Below, piece by piece: positions 8,468 to 16,665 of a DNA stretch of 41,591 nucleotides (its first letter is position 1; each line of letters starts with the position of its first letter). Made by a program: the position numbers and the translations under genes. Origin of the DNA: Caldisericum sp. (GTDB lineage Bacteria; Caldisericota; Caldisericia; Caldisericales; Caldisericaceae). A model generated the notes under the pieces. It saw only the letters and a list, made by a program, of their open reading frames with translations, was not told the origin of the DNA and searched no databases. The DNA lies in assembly GCA_022759145.1 (NCBI GenBank), contig JAEMPV010000032.1, forward strand, positions 22,127 to 63,717, given 5' to 3'.

Positions 8468-10081
8468 CTATTCAATAGATGCTAAGTAATAATAAAAAGG
8501 TTGTCCGCCATAAACAAGGTCGAACTCCAAATTTGGAAAGTCGTTCTGCAATTTTGTCAATAACTCCCTTGCATTGCTCTCATTAGTATCCTTTCCATAA
8601 TAGATTGAAACAAATTCCGCATTGCTAATCTTATCTTTTACTTCCTGTAGCAGTTTAATGAAAGTTTCTTCTGGGGTTTCTCCTGTTGCAATAAGATTAT
8701 CGTCAAAGAACCCGATAACATCGTTTTCCTTTATCTTAATACCGTTAAAACTTGTATCTCTTACAGAGTATGTTATTTCTACAACATGAATTCTTTCTAA
8801 TACCGATTTTGCTTCTTCAAGGTTTTCCTCTATTGTACTTTCAGAGTTGAACGAAAGTATAACCGGGACTGCCTGTGCAGGGTTCTTGGTCGGTATTATT
8901 TCAACTCTTTTGTCCTGTGATAATTTCTTTGCTTCTTGTGCGGCGAGGATTACATTTGGGTTATTTGGTAATATAAAGACAGTGTTCTTTGAGCATTCAT
9001 TAACTGCGTTGAGTATATCCTGAATTGAAGGGTTCATTGTCTGACCACCTTCAACAACCTTCTCAACACCGAGGCTTTCAAATAGTTTCTTGAATCCATC
9101 TCCTTGTGCTATTGATACGATGGAAAATTCAAACCTGCTTTCAACTTTTTTAGGTGCCTCTTGTTCTTTCTTTGTGAATGCATCTGTTTGAATTTGCATG
9201 TTTTCGATATGAGCTTCTTTAATCTCTCCCTTATCAAGAGCATATGCAATGACCTTGTAGGGTTCATTTGAGTGTATATGAATCTTTGTTAAATCCTCTG
9301 CATCTGCAACTACAATGCTATCACCAAATTGCTCGAGGTCTTTTCTTATTAAGTCCCTTGGGTAATCTCCAAAATAGCACAAAAGAACCGTATCAAACTT
9401 GTATTCAAGAGACTCGCCTTCCATATGAGCTTCGGTTATTAATTCCTCCACTTCTTTTGCCTTCGTGAGTTCACCTTTTAATGCCTTGTATCCGCCTTCA
9501 AAAATGTAAATTAATCCCTGACCACCGGAGTCTATAACCCCTGCCTCTTTCAATACAGGTAGCATTTCTGGTGTTCTTTTTAGCGTTCTTTTACCTTCGT
9601 CTATAATGTAAGAAAGTAGAGAAAGTAAATCGCTCTTATTTGAATATTCGATTGATGCCTGAGCCATTGTTCTTATAATTGTAAGGATTGTTCCTTCAAC
9701 TGGTTTTATTACTGCCTGGTATGCAACCTTTGTTGCATTTTGAAGTGCACGTGATAAAAGAACACCATCAATCTTATCAACATTGTCTATTGGCTCAAAA
9801 AAACCTTTTAGAATCTGTGATACGATTACACCGGAATTACCTCTACCGCCGATTAGAGCGCCTTCGCAGAGTGCTTTGCCAAAATCTCTTATATTTTTGG
9901 GATTTTTCTTATCGACATTTTCTATTGCTGTCTTTAAAGTTAAATACATATTTGTTCCAGTGTCACCGTCAGGAACCGGGAAGACATTTAGTTTATTTAC
10001 TTCCTCTCTTTTCTCTCCAAGATATTGTAAAGCCCCTCTAAAGAATGTATCGAGGTCTTTAAGTTCAAGATATTCCATCAT
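8468..10081 (-). CDS. DAK2-domain fatty acid kinase, FakA/YloV-like
   Basis: 537 aa. The N-terminal DAK2 kinase domain spans about residues 8-200. Its nucleotide- and metal-binding motif is PVPDGDTGTNM (Asp38, Asp40), and GGRGNSGVI follows. The middle and C-terminal region (about 300-537) is the FakA-specific extension that docks a DegV/FakB fatty-acid carrier. FakA phosphorylates FakB-bound fatty acids so that they can enter phospholipid synthesis. No DegV/FakB gene lies in the window. It directly follows the Asp23-like gene, overlapping it by 4 bases at ATGATG. The rpmB, yloU, yloV neighbourhood of Firmicutes is thus preserved, with rpmB divergent. Confidence 0.88.
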   Translation of the reverse strand: MMEYLELKDLDTFFRGALQYLGEKREEVNKLNVFPVPDGDTGTNMYLTLKTAIENVDKKNPKNIRDFGKALCEGALIGGRGNSGVIVSQILKGFFEPIDNVDKIDGVLLSRALQNATKVAYQAVIKPVEGTILTIIRTMAQASIEYSNKSDLLSLLSYIIDEGKRTLKRTPEMLPVLKEAGVIDSGGQGLIYIFEGGYKALKGELTKAKEVEELITEAHMEGESLEYKFDTVLLCYFGDYPRDLIRKDLEQFGDSIVVADAEDLTKIHIHSNEPYKVIAYALDKGEIKEAHIENMQIQTDAFTKKEQEAPKKVESRFEFSIVSIAQGDGFKKLFESLGVEKVVEGGQTMNPSIQDILNAVNECSKNTVFILPNNPNVILAAQEAKKLSQDKRVEIIPTKNPAQAVPVILSFNSESTIEENLEEAKSVLERIHVVEITYSVRDTSFNGIKIKENDVIGFFDDNLIATGETPEETFIKLLQEVKDKISNAEFVSIYYGKDTNESNARELLTKLQNDFPNLEFDLVYGGQPFYYYLASIE

Positions 10082-10413
10082 TCTTCTCCTTTAATTCCTT
10101 TTATTACTACATCGACATCTACATCTTTAATATGTGTAAGTTGTTTAACTTTATAACTAACCTGGGAAATTATTGTATTTGCGATTTCTAAAACATTCGT
10201 GCCACCCTGGACAACTACATAAAGAGTTATTTTTACGCTGTTGTTATCCAGTATATCAACATCAACGCCGGATTCATATTCTTCAATTTTTAGTACTTTT
10301 AGTATCTGGTCATAGAAAGTTTTAGGTGCAAGACCAACAACACCATAGCACTCTATAGTTGCGTATGCTGCAATCTTTTTAATTGCATTTTCGCTTATTA
10401 TTATCTTAGCCAT
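10078..10413 (-). CDS. Asp23/Gls24 family envelope stress protein (YloU-like)
   Basis: 111 aa, all one Asp23 domain, with the typical VVGLAPK near residues 25-31 and a C-terminal valine-rich strand (DVDVDVVIKGI). The family consists of small cytoplasmic or membrane-associated proteins linked to envelope stress and often encoded next to FakA-like kinases; biochemical function is unknown. It is the first gene of the leftward operon, with a strong TGGAGGT ribosome binding site and an extended -10 promoter about 30 bases upstream. Confidence 0.9.
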   Translation of the reverse strand: MAKIIISENAIKKIAAYATIECYGVVGLAPKTFYDQILKVLKIEEYESGVDVDILDNNSVKITLYVVVQGGTNVLEIANTIISQVSYKVKQLTHIKDVDVDVVIKGIKGEE

Positions 10414-10437
10414 TTTTTACCTCCAAATGTTTTATAA

Positions 10438-10446
10438 ATTATAGCA
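10438..10446 (-). promoter_or_regulatory. Extended -10 promoter of the leftward eight-gene operon
   Basis: On the minus strand TGCTATAAT (10446-10438) is a TGn-extended -10 element. No good -35 hexamer lies at 16-18 bases, which extended -10 promoters tolerate. It would give a leader of about 20 bases with a TGGAGGT site before the Asp23 start. It faces away from the rpmB promoter within the same 149-base divergent gap. Confidence 0.6.
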
Positions 10447-10489
10447 TATTTGATAATTTTTTAAAATTTTTGGAAAAGCGCCTACCTAC

Positions 10490-10517
10490 TTGCAAATATT
10501 ATCAAAATCTATAAAAT
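10490..10517 (+). promoter_or_regulatory. Probable promoter of rpmB-mtnA
   Basis: TTGCAA (10490-10495) and TAAAAT (10512-10517) are separated by 16 bases, upstream of rpmB and its strong TGGAGGT site. The surrounding run of A and T gives other possible -10 boxes (TATAAA at 10510, TATATA at 10517), so the exact element is uncertain. Confidence 0.45.
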
Positions 10518-10562
10518 ATATAGGTATTTTTGAAAAATAATTTTACTTTTTGGAGGTAAGAT

Positions 10563-10742
10563 ATGGCACAGAAATGCGAAATATGTGGTAAGGGCCCTAT
10601 TACTGGAAATAGGGTTAGTCACTCTAACAGAAAAACAAAGAGAAGATTCTTGCCTAATCTACATAAGGCAAAAGTGATGATAAACGGAGAAATAAAAGTA
10701 TTAAGAGTGTGCTCTGATTGCCTTAATAAGTACAAGATATAA
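10563..10742 (+). CDS. rpmB: 50S ribosomal protein L28
   Basis: 59 aa, read directly from the sequence. It starts [12 protein letters not shown] and contains the family stretch [15 protein letters not shown] (15-29). Cys5, Cys8, Cys50 and Cys53 form a zinc-binding CxxC pair set, marking the zinc-containing form of L28. L28 is part of the large ribosomal subunit near the tRNA exit site. The ATG follows TGGAGGT, and mtnA begins only 3 bases after the stop, so the two are co-transcribed. Confidence 0.96.
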   Translation: MAQKCEICGKGPITGNRVSHSNRKTKRRFLPNLHKAKVMINGEIKVLRVCSDCLNKYKI

Positions 10743-10745
10743 TCA

Positions 10746-11783
10746 ATGGAAGTTCGCTCCCTTTACTTTGACGGAAAAGTTCTCCACATCTTAGACCAAA
10801 GGTATCTCCCCTTTGATATTATTGATGTTGAGTGCACAAACGAGACCGATGTGTGGGAAGCGATAAATAAGATGAAAATAAGAGGCGCACCTGCAATTGG
10901 TGTTGCTGCCGCGTACGGTATGTACCTTGGTTTAAGAGATTTTTCGGGGGATAGCAATGCCTTTATTGAAAAAGCAAAACAGTTGAAATCTTATCTTGAT
11001 AGTGCAAGACCAACGGCAGTTAACCTTGCGTGGGCGACTAAAAGAGTTCTTGATAAAATTCTCGAAAACAAGGACAAGAGTGTTGAGGAACTTAAGGAAA
11101 TTGTTCTAAAAGAAGCGAAACTCATTGAACAGGAAGATGCTGAAAGAAATTTCAGAATTGGTGAATTTGGGTCGGAACTTTTTTCAGAAGGCGATACAAT
11201 AATGACAATTTGTAATACTGGTGAACTTGCAACAGTAAAATACGGGACTGCCTTTGCCGTTATTAAGAGATCATTTGAAAAGTACAAAGATATTAAAGTT
11301 ATTGCTCTTGAAACACGCCCTTATCTTCAAGGAGCAAGGCTTACTGCATTTGAATTAAAGGAAGCAAATATACCTTTTAAACTTATAACTGATAATATGG
11401 CCGCATTCCTTATGCAAAAAGGGCTTGTTTCTGGAATTGTTACAGGTGCTGATAGAATTGCTTCAAATGGCGACACGGCAAATAAAGTAGGGACATATAT
11501 GCTTGCAGTTCTTGCATACTATCATAAGATTCCTTTTTATGTTGCAGCACCTATTTCAACAATTGACCCTTCAATAGTTAGCGGAAAAGAAATCCCCATT
11601 GAAGAAAGAAGTCCCGATGAAGTTACGCATTGTATGGGTAAAAGAATTGCACCTGAGGGTGTTGAGGTTTATAACTTTTCTTTTGATGTAACGCCACACG
11701 AACTAATAACTGCAATTATTACGGATAAGGGAGTCATCTTCCCGCCGTTTAAGAAATCTATAAAGAAACTATTCGAGTCTTAA
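10746..11783 (+). CDS. mtnA: S-methyl-5-thioribose-1-phosphate isomerase
   Basis: 345 aa, usual length. It converts 5-methylthioribose-1-phosphate to the ribulose form in methionine salvage from S-adenosylmethionine by-products. Family signatures are KIRGAPAIGVAAAYG (44-58), catalytic Cys156 in ICNTGELAT, ETRPYLQGARLTAFEL (189-204) and catalytic Asp236 in TGADRIASNGDTANK. The related eIF2B-like and ribose-1,5-bisphosphate isomerases lack this full set. Its substrate would come from phosphorolysis of methylthioadenosine, possibly by the divergently encoded phosphorylase at 7666-8457. No other salvage genes (mtnK, mtnB) are in the window. The 3' end overlaps a convergent gene by 15 bases with no terminator between. 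Confidence 0.93.
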   Translation: MEVRSLYFDGKVLHILDQRYLPFDIIDVECTNETDVWEAINKMKIRGAPAIGVAAAYGMYLGLRDFSGDSNAFIEKAKQLKSYLDSARPTAVNLAWATKRVLDKILENKDKSVEELKEIVLKEAKLIEQEDAERNFRIGEFGSELFSEGDTIMTICNTGELATVKYGTAFAVIKRSFEKYKDIKVIALETRPYLQGARLTAFELKEANIPFKLITDNMAAFLMQKGLVSGIVTGADRIASNGDTANKVGTYMLAVLAYYHKIPFYVAAPISTIDPSIVSGKEIPIEERSPDEVTHCMGKRIAPEGVEVYNFSFDVTPHELITAIITDKGVIFPPFKKSIKKLFES

Positions 11784-12194
11784 AGATGTTTTTACTGCTT
11801 CAACATCTTTTGCGATGAGGGTTTCAAAGCCCTCTTTTTTTGCTTTATATGCAATAAGTGCTGTATAAATCGGTATGAACTCTTTTCTTCCATCAAAATG
11901 CTCTAAAATTTTCGAATCTTCTATAATTAAAGTACTGCCCCTTTTTCCTTTAAGAAATTCATCTAAACTTAAAACATCTTTAAAATTTTCAACTTCAAAT
12001 AATGGGATGTCTAACTCGCGTTTAAGATTTTCAAAAAACTTTGTTTCTTCCTCGGATTTGGATCCTCTTACGACAATACCGTCTGCCCCTAATTCTGAAA
12101 CCCTGTAAGAAAAAATTCTGTAGTTTTCAAAGCTTACTTCTTTCTTATCAGATATTCTTAATTCATTAGTATCAAGAAGACCATAAATTTTCAT
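11769..12194 (-). CDS. Unrecognised 141-aa cytoplasmic protein
   Basis: I do not recognise this family. The 141-aa product is charged, with no signal peptide, membrane segment or cysteines. Alternating strand and helix segments (for example ADGIVVRG, STLIIEDSK and FETLIAKD) suggest a small alpha/beta, possibly Rossmann-like, fold. It has a proper start: ATG with GGAGG five bases upstream. It begins directly at the stop codon of the alpha/beta hydrolase, so it is the second gene of a two-gene unit. Its last codons overlap the end of mtnA on the other strand. Coding is supported by gene spacing and ribosome binding site, not by homology. Confidence 0.75.
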   Translation of the reverse strand: MKIYGLLDTNELRISDKKEVSFENYRIFSYRVSELGADGIVVRGSKSEEETKFFENLKRELDIPLFEVENFKDVLSLDEFLKGKRGSTLIIEDSKILEHFDGRKEFIPIYTALIAYKAKKEGFETLIAKDVEAVKTSLRLE

Positions 12195-13142
12195 TTAATC
12201 CTCCATCACCAAATTATAAGCAAAGTTGAATAATAACCTCCTATACAGTATTATCAAATAATGGTCGCTTATAAGATTTACCAACTTTGCAGTGCCTATT
12301 GCATCTCTAAGTGCAATGGTTGACTCCTTTGGAAAAATCTCATCAAAAATTGCACGGAAAAGAACTACTTTTCTTCCCCTTATAAGAGGCGCAAAAGTAA
12401 GAGGGTCAAAAAGGAAGCACCTCTTTTTAAACTCAATTTTTTCAATATCTTCAGTATTCTTAATTAACCTGAGGATATCTGGAAAATCTTTATGTATTTC
12501 TTTACACTTTTCGTATGTGCAGCCGTAACTTTCGTAAGTTGTCTCGGTTTCGTACTTCTTTCTTATTAGCCTTGTTGCAAGGCTTTTCCAAACAATGTAC
12601 TCGTGATTGCCGCCGGTTACTACAAGCATTCCATTTCTAATCCTTTTGTCTACTCCCATTAAAATTGTTCCTATTATTCCCCCAAAGCTAAAACCCATCA
12701 AAGTAAAGCCCTTTTCACCAAATCCATTTTTCTCAAGATGGTTCATAAGTGCCCTTATATCTAAAATTGCCTGTCTATAATCCCTTATGGACTCTTCAAT
12801 GTCGTCTGTTAAAAATTTTTCTCCGTCTTTTATCCCTTTAACCCTTCTTTCATAGTGGAAGGGCAATATAGGCATTAAAAGCGGTATTCCAACTTTTGCG
12901 AATCTAACGCCAAAATATTCGAGGTGTTTTACATTTCTTTTCCCCATTCCATGCAATAATATAACAACCCTGTCGAAGTTACTTTTCGACGGAAGGAATA
13001 GATATCCAATGTTAATATCGTTTTCTTTGTATCCTGATTTAATTAAACTCGGAGAAGTGATTTTAATGATTTGGTAGTCCTTATTCGCTTTGTATTCCTC
13101 TTCTCTAAATTCTATTTTTGTGTTAGGTAGGTCGTAAATCAT
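12195..13142 (-). CDS. Alpha/beta hydrolase of unknown substrate
   Basis: 315 aa from the ATG at 13142. An upstream in-frame TTG (13160) is less likely because its first codons coincide with a -10 box. The fold is recognisable: oxyanion-region HGMG (64-67), nucleophile elbow GFSFGG with Ser152, a candidate acid in FDEIFP and a candidate His in SDHYLI near the C terminus. It resembles dienelactone-hydrolase/acyl-peptidase-type serine hydrolases with an insertion in the lid region. There is no signal peptide, so it is cytoplasmic. With the -10 at 13149-13154 the mRNA would begin at or next to the ATG, making it a leaderless transcript. The substrate cannot be inferred. Confidence 0.82.
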   Translation of the reverse strand: MIYDLPNTKIEFREEEYKANKDYQIIKITSPSLIKSGYKENDINIGYLFLPSKSNFDRVVILLHGMGKRNVKHLEYFGVRFAKVGIPLLMPILPFHYERRVKGIKDGEKFLTDDIEESIRDYRQAILDIRALMNHLEKNGFGEKGFTLMGFSFGGIIGTILMGVDKRIRNGMLVVTGGNHEYIVWKSLATRLIRKKYETETTYESYGCTYEKCKEIHKDFPDILRLIKNTEDIEKIEFKKRCFLFDPLTFAPLIRGRKVVLFRAIFDEIFPKESTIALRDAIGTAKLVNLISDHYLIILYRRLLFNFAYNLVMED

Positions 13143-13148
13143 AAAAAT

Positions 13149-13154
13149 ATTATA
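13149..13154 (-). promoter_or_regulatory. -10 box for the hydrolase operon, probably leaderless
   Basis: The minus strand reads TATAAT at 13154-13149. Initiation about 7 bases downstream would fall on the ATG at 13142. No clear -35 is present at 16-18 bases. It lies 30 bases from the oppositely oriented -10 of the tRNA promoter. Confidence 0.5.
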
Positions 13155-13161
13155 AACCAAT

Positions 13162-13189
13162 TTGATAAAAAAGTATCTTTTTATATAAT
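13162..13189 (+). promoter_or_regulatory. Promoter of tRNA-Ser and downstream genes
   Basis: TTGATA (13162-13167), 16-base spacer, TATAAT (13184-13189). The predicted start lies at about 13196-13197, the first base of the tRNA itself, so the 5' leader would be minimal or absent. Confidence 0.7.
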
Positions 13190-13196
13190 ATCCCTT

Positions 13197-13286
13197 GGAG
13201 AGGTGGCTGAGCGGTTGAAAGCGCCTGACTCGAAATCAGGTAGAAGGGTAACCTTCTCGTGGGTTCAAATCCCACCCTCTCCGCCA
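13197..13286 (+). tRNA. tRNA-Ser (anticodon CGA)
   Basis: Ninety bases including an encoded 3' CCA (13284-13286). The acceptor stem GGAGAGG (13197-13203) pairs with CCTCTCC (13276-13282). The anticodon stem CCTGA/TCAGG flanks a loop with anticodon CGA at 13231-13233, reading UCG serine codons. A long variable arm (AGAAGG/CCTTCT) is the class II feature of serine tRNAs, and the T stem GTGGG/CCCAC encloses TTCAAAT. The discriminator is G13283, as in other serine tRNAs. A flavoprotein gene starts 7 bases after the CCA. Confidence 0.97.
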
Positions 13287-13293
13287 GAAAAGT

Positions 13294-14409
13294 ATGGAAA
13301 ACTACGATGTTATTATTGTTGGTGGAGGTCCTGCAGGTTCAACTCTTGCCCATTTTTTGGGTAGTTATGGTATTAATTCGGTTGTTTTAGAAAAAGGAGT
13401 ACCTTTTAGAGATAAAGTTTGTGCTGGTGGGCTCCCTAAAGGAATTTTTGATATTCTCCCTGAGAGTGTCGATAAAAACTTTGATTATGTTTCTTACAAG
13501 ACTTTCAGGGTATTTTATAAAGGTGAAATTGCAGCAGAGACCGAATTAAAAGAACCCTTTGCCTTTGGCGTTATGCGAAGCCAATTTGATGAGCACCTTA
13601 GAAAAGGGGTAAATGTTAAGTATCAAGAGAAATTTATTTCTTTTGAGGAAGATAAGAGTGGTGTCTTTGTAAGAACTGACAAAAATGCCTATTCTGGAAA
13701 AATTCTGGTCGGTGCAGATGGTATTGGAGGGCTTGTATCTATCCTTTCGGGGCTCAATAAAAAAACCAAAATTATCATCGCGGAAGAAAAAGAAATCCCT
13801 AAAAAAGACCACGAAAGCAGTTTGAATGTTTTCCTGGGAAATTTTGCATTAGGCTACGGATGGAAATTTGACAAAAAAGATGTAACTTCAGTTGGAGCAG
13901 GTGCCCTTAAAAGGTATTATAGAAAAGGTTTTTCAAATTTTGTTGATAAGACAAGAGCACCAACAAAAGTCTATCCTATTTCTCTTTGGGATAGAGATGA
14001 GAATATTGCAAAAGGAAGAGTTGTTCTTGTTGGAGAGGCTGCATCAATTGTTGATCCATTTAGTGCAGCAGGCATTTATCATTCGATCCTTTCCTCGAAA
14101 ATTCTTGCAGAATCCATTAAGGAAAGCTTTGATAAAGGAAATATTTCTTTTACTGACTATATAGAAAAACTTAATAATTCAATCTTTGATGAATTTAAAT
14201 ATGCAGGTATTCTTTCGAGTGCATTTTATCCAATGCTTCCTCTTTTAAAGAGAGTTGTTTTTAAACCTCATATACTTGAATTTATTTTAGAAGCGCAGAA
14301 TGAAACTGGGTACTTATCTTATAAAAAAGTATTTGAAAGATTCTCAAAATCGAGTCATTTAGAGGTAAGAATTGCCTTGGGAATACTTAAGTTACTTAAA
14401 ATTGTATAG
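13294..14409 (+). CDS. FAD-dependent geranylgeranyl-reductase-family oxidoreductase
   Basis: 371 aa. The N-terminal FAD-binding Rossmann motif is VIIVGGGPAGS (7-17), followed by the family's Cys-Gly-Gly motif in DKVCAGGLPKG and the FAD-contacting LVGEAASIVDPFSAAGI stretch (about 247-263). These place it in the geranylgeranyl reductase/FixC-like group, which saturates isoprenoid double bonds in lipids or quinones or acts in electron transfer. The substrate is not determined by sequence. There is no Shine-Dalgarno sequence. The ATG is 7 bases after the tRNA-Ser CCA, and the GGGPAG position shows that this start is right, so tRNA processing would leave an almost leaderless mRNA. It is followed by a small membrane protein and an ABC exporter. 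Confidence 0.85.
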   Translation: MENYDVIIVGGGPAGSTLAHFLGSYGINSVVLEKGVPFRDKVCAGGLPKGIFDILPESVDKNFDYVSYKTFRVFYKGEIAAETELKEPFAFGVMRSQFDEHLRKGVNVKYQEKFISFEEDKSGVFVRTDKNAYSGKILVGADGIGGLVSILSGLNKKTKIIIAEEKEIPKKDHESSLNVFLGNFALGYGWKFDKKDVTSVGAGALKRYYRKGFSNFVDKTRAPTKVYPISLWDRDENIAKGRVVLVGEAASIVDPFSAAGIYHSILSSKILAESIKESFDKGNISFTDYIEKLNNSIFDEFKYAGILSSAFYPMLPLLKRVVFKPHILEFILEAQNETGYLSYKKVFERFSKSSHLEVRIALGILKLLKIV

Positions 14410-14417
14410 GAGGAATT

Positions 14418-14969
14418 ATGAAAAGGAACCTTAAAATGGCAGTTTTTGTTCTTTTTGCTTTAGTCTCTATCTTTTACAGGCTTATTCCATTGAAGTTACC
14501 AAATGCCGAGTTTTTTTCAAGTCTTATTGCTTTTACAATACTCTCTTCAGATAAGAAGATAAATCTTCTTTTAATTCCTTTTCTTATTCTTATCTCAGAC
14601 ATTCTTTTAAATGTTTTTTTAAAGGTGCCCTTTGATCCAAGATGGGAGGCAATTGTCCTTGTTGGTTGGATTTTGGTAATTGTTACTCAGTATGTTTTAA
14701 GAGGTAAGAAATTTTATAATGTGATTACGATGGAACTTACTGGCACGCTTGTTTTTTATTTTATTACGAATAGCCTTGTGTTTTTCATGTTCAACTTTTA
14801 TCCAAAAAACATTTCAGGGTACATTACATGTATGATTGCAGGAATCCCATTTTTAAGAAATCAGGCACTATTCAATCTGCTTTTCTCGCTTATAGTATTT
14901 GCAACTGTTAACGAATTGGGCTTTGGGAAGGTTGCATCGAAAAGAATTGTAAATTATGAAAACCCTTAA
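14418..14969 (+). CDS. Integral membrane protein, DUF6580-like
   Basis: 183 aa, mostly hydrophobic with about five membrane segments (near 8-24, 32-66, 76-92, 103-125 and 150-168). The spacing and an N-terminal pattern of a short helix followed by RLIPLKLPNAEF resemble DUF6580 and ECF-transporter S-component-like proteins, but I cannot confirm this by eye. The ATG has GGAGG five bases upstream. It begins 9 bases after the flavoprotein and overlaps the ABC exporter gene by 14 bases, so all four genes are probably co-transcribed. A role in small-molecule uptake is inference only. Confidence 0.75.
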   Translation: MKRNLKMAVFVLFALVSIFYRLIPLKLPNAEFFSSLIAFTILSSDKKINLLLIPFLILISDILLNVFLKVPFDPRWEAIVLVGWILVIVTQYVLRGKKFYNVITMELTGTLVFYFITNSLVFFMFNFYPKNISGYITCMIAGIPFLRNQALFNLLFSLIVFATVNELGFGKVASKRIVNYENP

Positions 14970-16665
14970 AGAGTATTTCAAAAGAGAATTTTTAAGATAT
15001 ATTGCAGTCGTTAGCTTACTTGTAACTGTTGATATTGCACAGGTTTATTTACCCCAATTTACACGTTTTGCAATTGATAGCATTTCTAAAAGGAATATAA
15101 ATGGACTTATAAAGTATGCAATTTATATAGTAATTTTTTCTATCGGAATAGTGGTTTTGAGATTTTTATATCAGAGTTTATTGAGGGCAGCAGTTCTAAG
15201 ATTTGACTACGAATTAAAGAACAGGATATTTGAGAGTTTTGTTTTCTTCAAGAGGAAGACGCTTGAAAAGTTTGAAATTGGGGATTTAATGTCGAGAGTT
15301 ACAAATGACACTCAGGCAGTAAGAATGTTCCTCATTATGGGTTTTCTTGCAATAATCGATATTTTTGTTCTTGGGTTAACTACCTTTGTCTTTATGGTAA
15401 AAATGAATTTAAAATTAACACTTGCAGTAAGCATTCCTCTTCTGTTTTTATTTCCCCTCGCCCTCAATTTTGGTACCAAAATCCATAAATTATATAGACG
15501 AATAAATATGATATTTGCTGATATGAGCGTAAGAGTAAGGGAACTTGTCCAGGGTATAAGAGTTATCAAGGCTTTTGTTAAAGAAAGATATTTTACCCAA
15601 TTGTTCAGAGGAGTTAACGAAGAATACCTTAAAGAGAATTTAAAACTTGTAAAACTTGACGGTTTTTTTGATCCAATTGTAAACTTCTTAATAAACTTAG
15701 CGAATTTTGTCCTTATATTCTATGGTGGGCTACTTTATATAAAAGGTGTTGTAGGGATGGGTACTATTGCTGCGTTTTTCCAGTATATTGAAACTCTTAC
15801 CTGGCCAATGATGGCGGTTGGATTTTCTATTGCACTTTACCAAAGAGCGACTGCATCTTTATCAAGGATAGAAGAAATAATTAGTATACCGAAGGAGACT
15901 CAAGGTATTGTTTTAGATACGGTTGACAGAATCGAAGTAAAAAATCTTAGGTTTTCGTATGATGGGAATATCGATATCTTAAAGGGAATTAATTTAACAA
16001 TTAATAAAGGTGATGTAATTGGCTTAACTGGAAACCCTGGTTCCGGGAAAACTACACTTATAAATTTGTTATTGAAGATTATTGATGCACCAAAAGGGAG
16101 TGTATTTTTCGATTCAAATGATATTAACGATATAGCCTTTGAAAGTATTAAAAACCTTTTTGCTTATGTTCCACAGGAAGGTTTTCTTTTCTCGGATACA
16201 ATTCTAAACAATATAAAAGTTGGAAATCCAAATGCAACAAGAGAAGAAGTTGAATATGTTGCAAAAGTCGCATGTGTTTACGATGATATTATGTCATTTA
16301 AAGACAAGTTTGAAACAGTAGTTGGCGAGCAGGGCATCACTCTTTCAGGTGGAGAAAGGCAAAGGATTGCAATAGCAAGAGCGCTTCTTGCAAGACGCCC
16401 TTTCTTAGTTCTCGATGATGCACTTGCAAGTGTTGACTTCAAAACAGAAAGTTGCATTATCAAGAATCTCGAAGAGCACTTTTTAAAGAGTGGTCTTACT
16501 GTTATCATGATTTCTGAGCGTTTGAGTTCTCTTTTGATTGCTAATAAAATTTATGTGCTTGTTGACGGAACGATTATTGAGGAAGGAACCTTTAATGACC
16601 TTGTCGCAAAAGAAGGCTATTTCTATCATTTGTATAGGAAGCAGCTTCTTGAGGAGAACTTATGA
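14956..16665 (+). CDS. ABC exporter half-transporter with a degenerate ATP site
   Basis: 569 aa. Six-helix transmembrane domain (about 15-300) then an ATPase domain. Walker A is GNPGSGKTT (about 358-366) and the signature LSGGERQ is canonical (about 462). The residue after the Walker B aspartate is Asp488 instead of the catalytic Glu, and the H-loop His is replaced by Glu521 (ISERL). These substitutions mark the subunit that carries the degenerate site in heterodimeric exporters of the TM287/288 and BmrCD type. The gene overlaps the next half-transporter by 4 bases (ATGA). The substrate is unknown; multidrug or lipid export are family possibilities. Confidence 0.92.
   Translation: MKTLKEYFKREFLRYIAVVSLLVTVDIAQVYLPQFTRFAIDSISKRNINGLIKYAIYIVIFSIGIVVLRFLYQSLLRAAVLRFDYELKNRIFESFVFFKRKTLEKFEIGDLMSRVTNDTQAVRMFLIMGFLAIIDIFVLGLTTFVFMVKMNLKLTLAVSIPLLFLFPLALNFGTKIHKLYRRINMIFADMSVRVRELVQGIRVIKAFVKERYFTQLFRGVNEEYLKENLKLVKLDGFFDPIVNFLINLANFVLIFYGGLLYIKGVVGMGTIAAFFQYIETLTWPMMAVGFSIALYQRATASLSRIEEIISIPKETQGIVLDTVDRIEVKNLRFSYDGNIDILKGINLTINKGDVIGLTGNPGSGKTTLINLLLKIIDAPKGSVFFDSNDINDIAFESIKNLFAYVPQEGFLFSDTILNNIKVGNPNATREEVEYVAKVACVYDDIMSFKDKFETVVGEQGITLSGGERQRIAIARALLARRPFLVLDDALASVDFKTESCIIKNLEEHFLKSGLTVIMISERLSSLLIANKIYVLVDGTIIEEGTFNDLVAKEGYFYHLYRKQLLEENL

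Noticed and set aside
8458-8475. Upstream ATG (8475) as start of the purine nucleoside phosphorylase
   Set aside because: It would place the AGGGAGG ribosome binding site inside the gene and lacks one of its own; the ATG at 8457 is correctly spaced.
13143-13160. TTG at 13160 as start of the alpha/beta hydrolase
   Set aside because: Its first codons are the TATAAT box, and no ribosome binding site precedes it; the ATG at 13142 fits the predicted transcript start.
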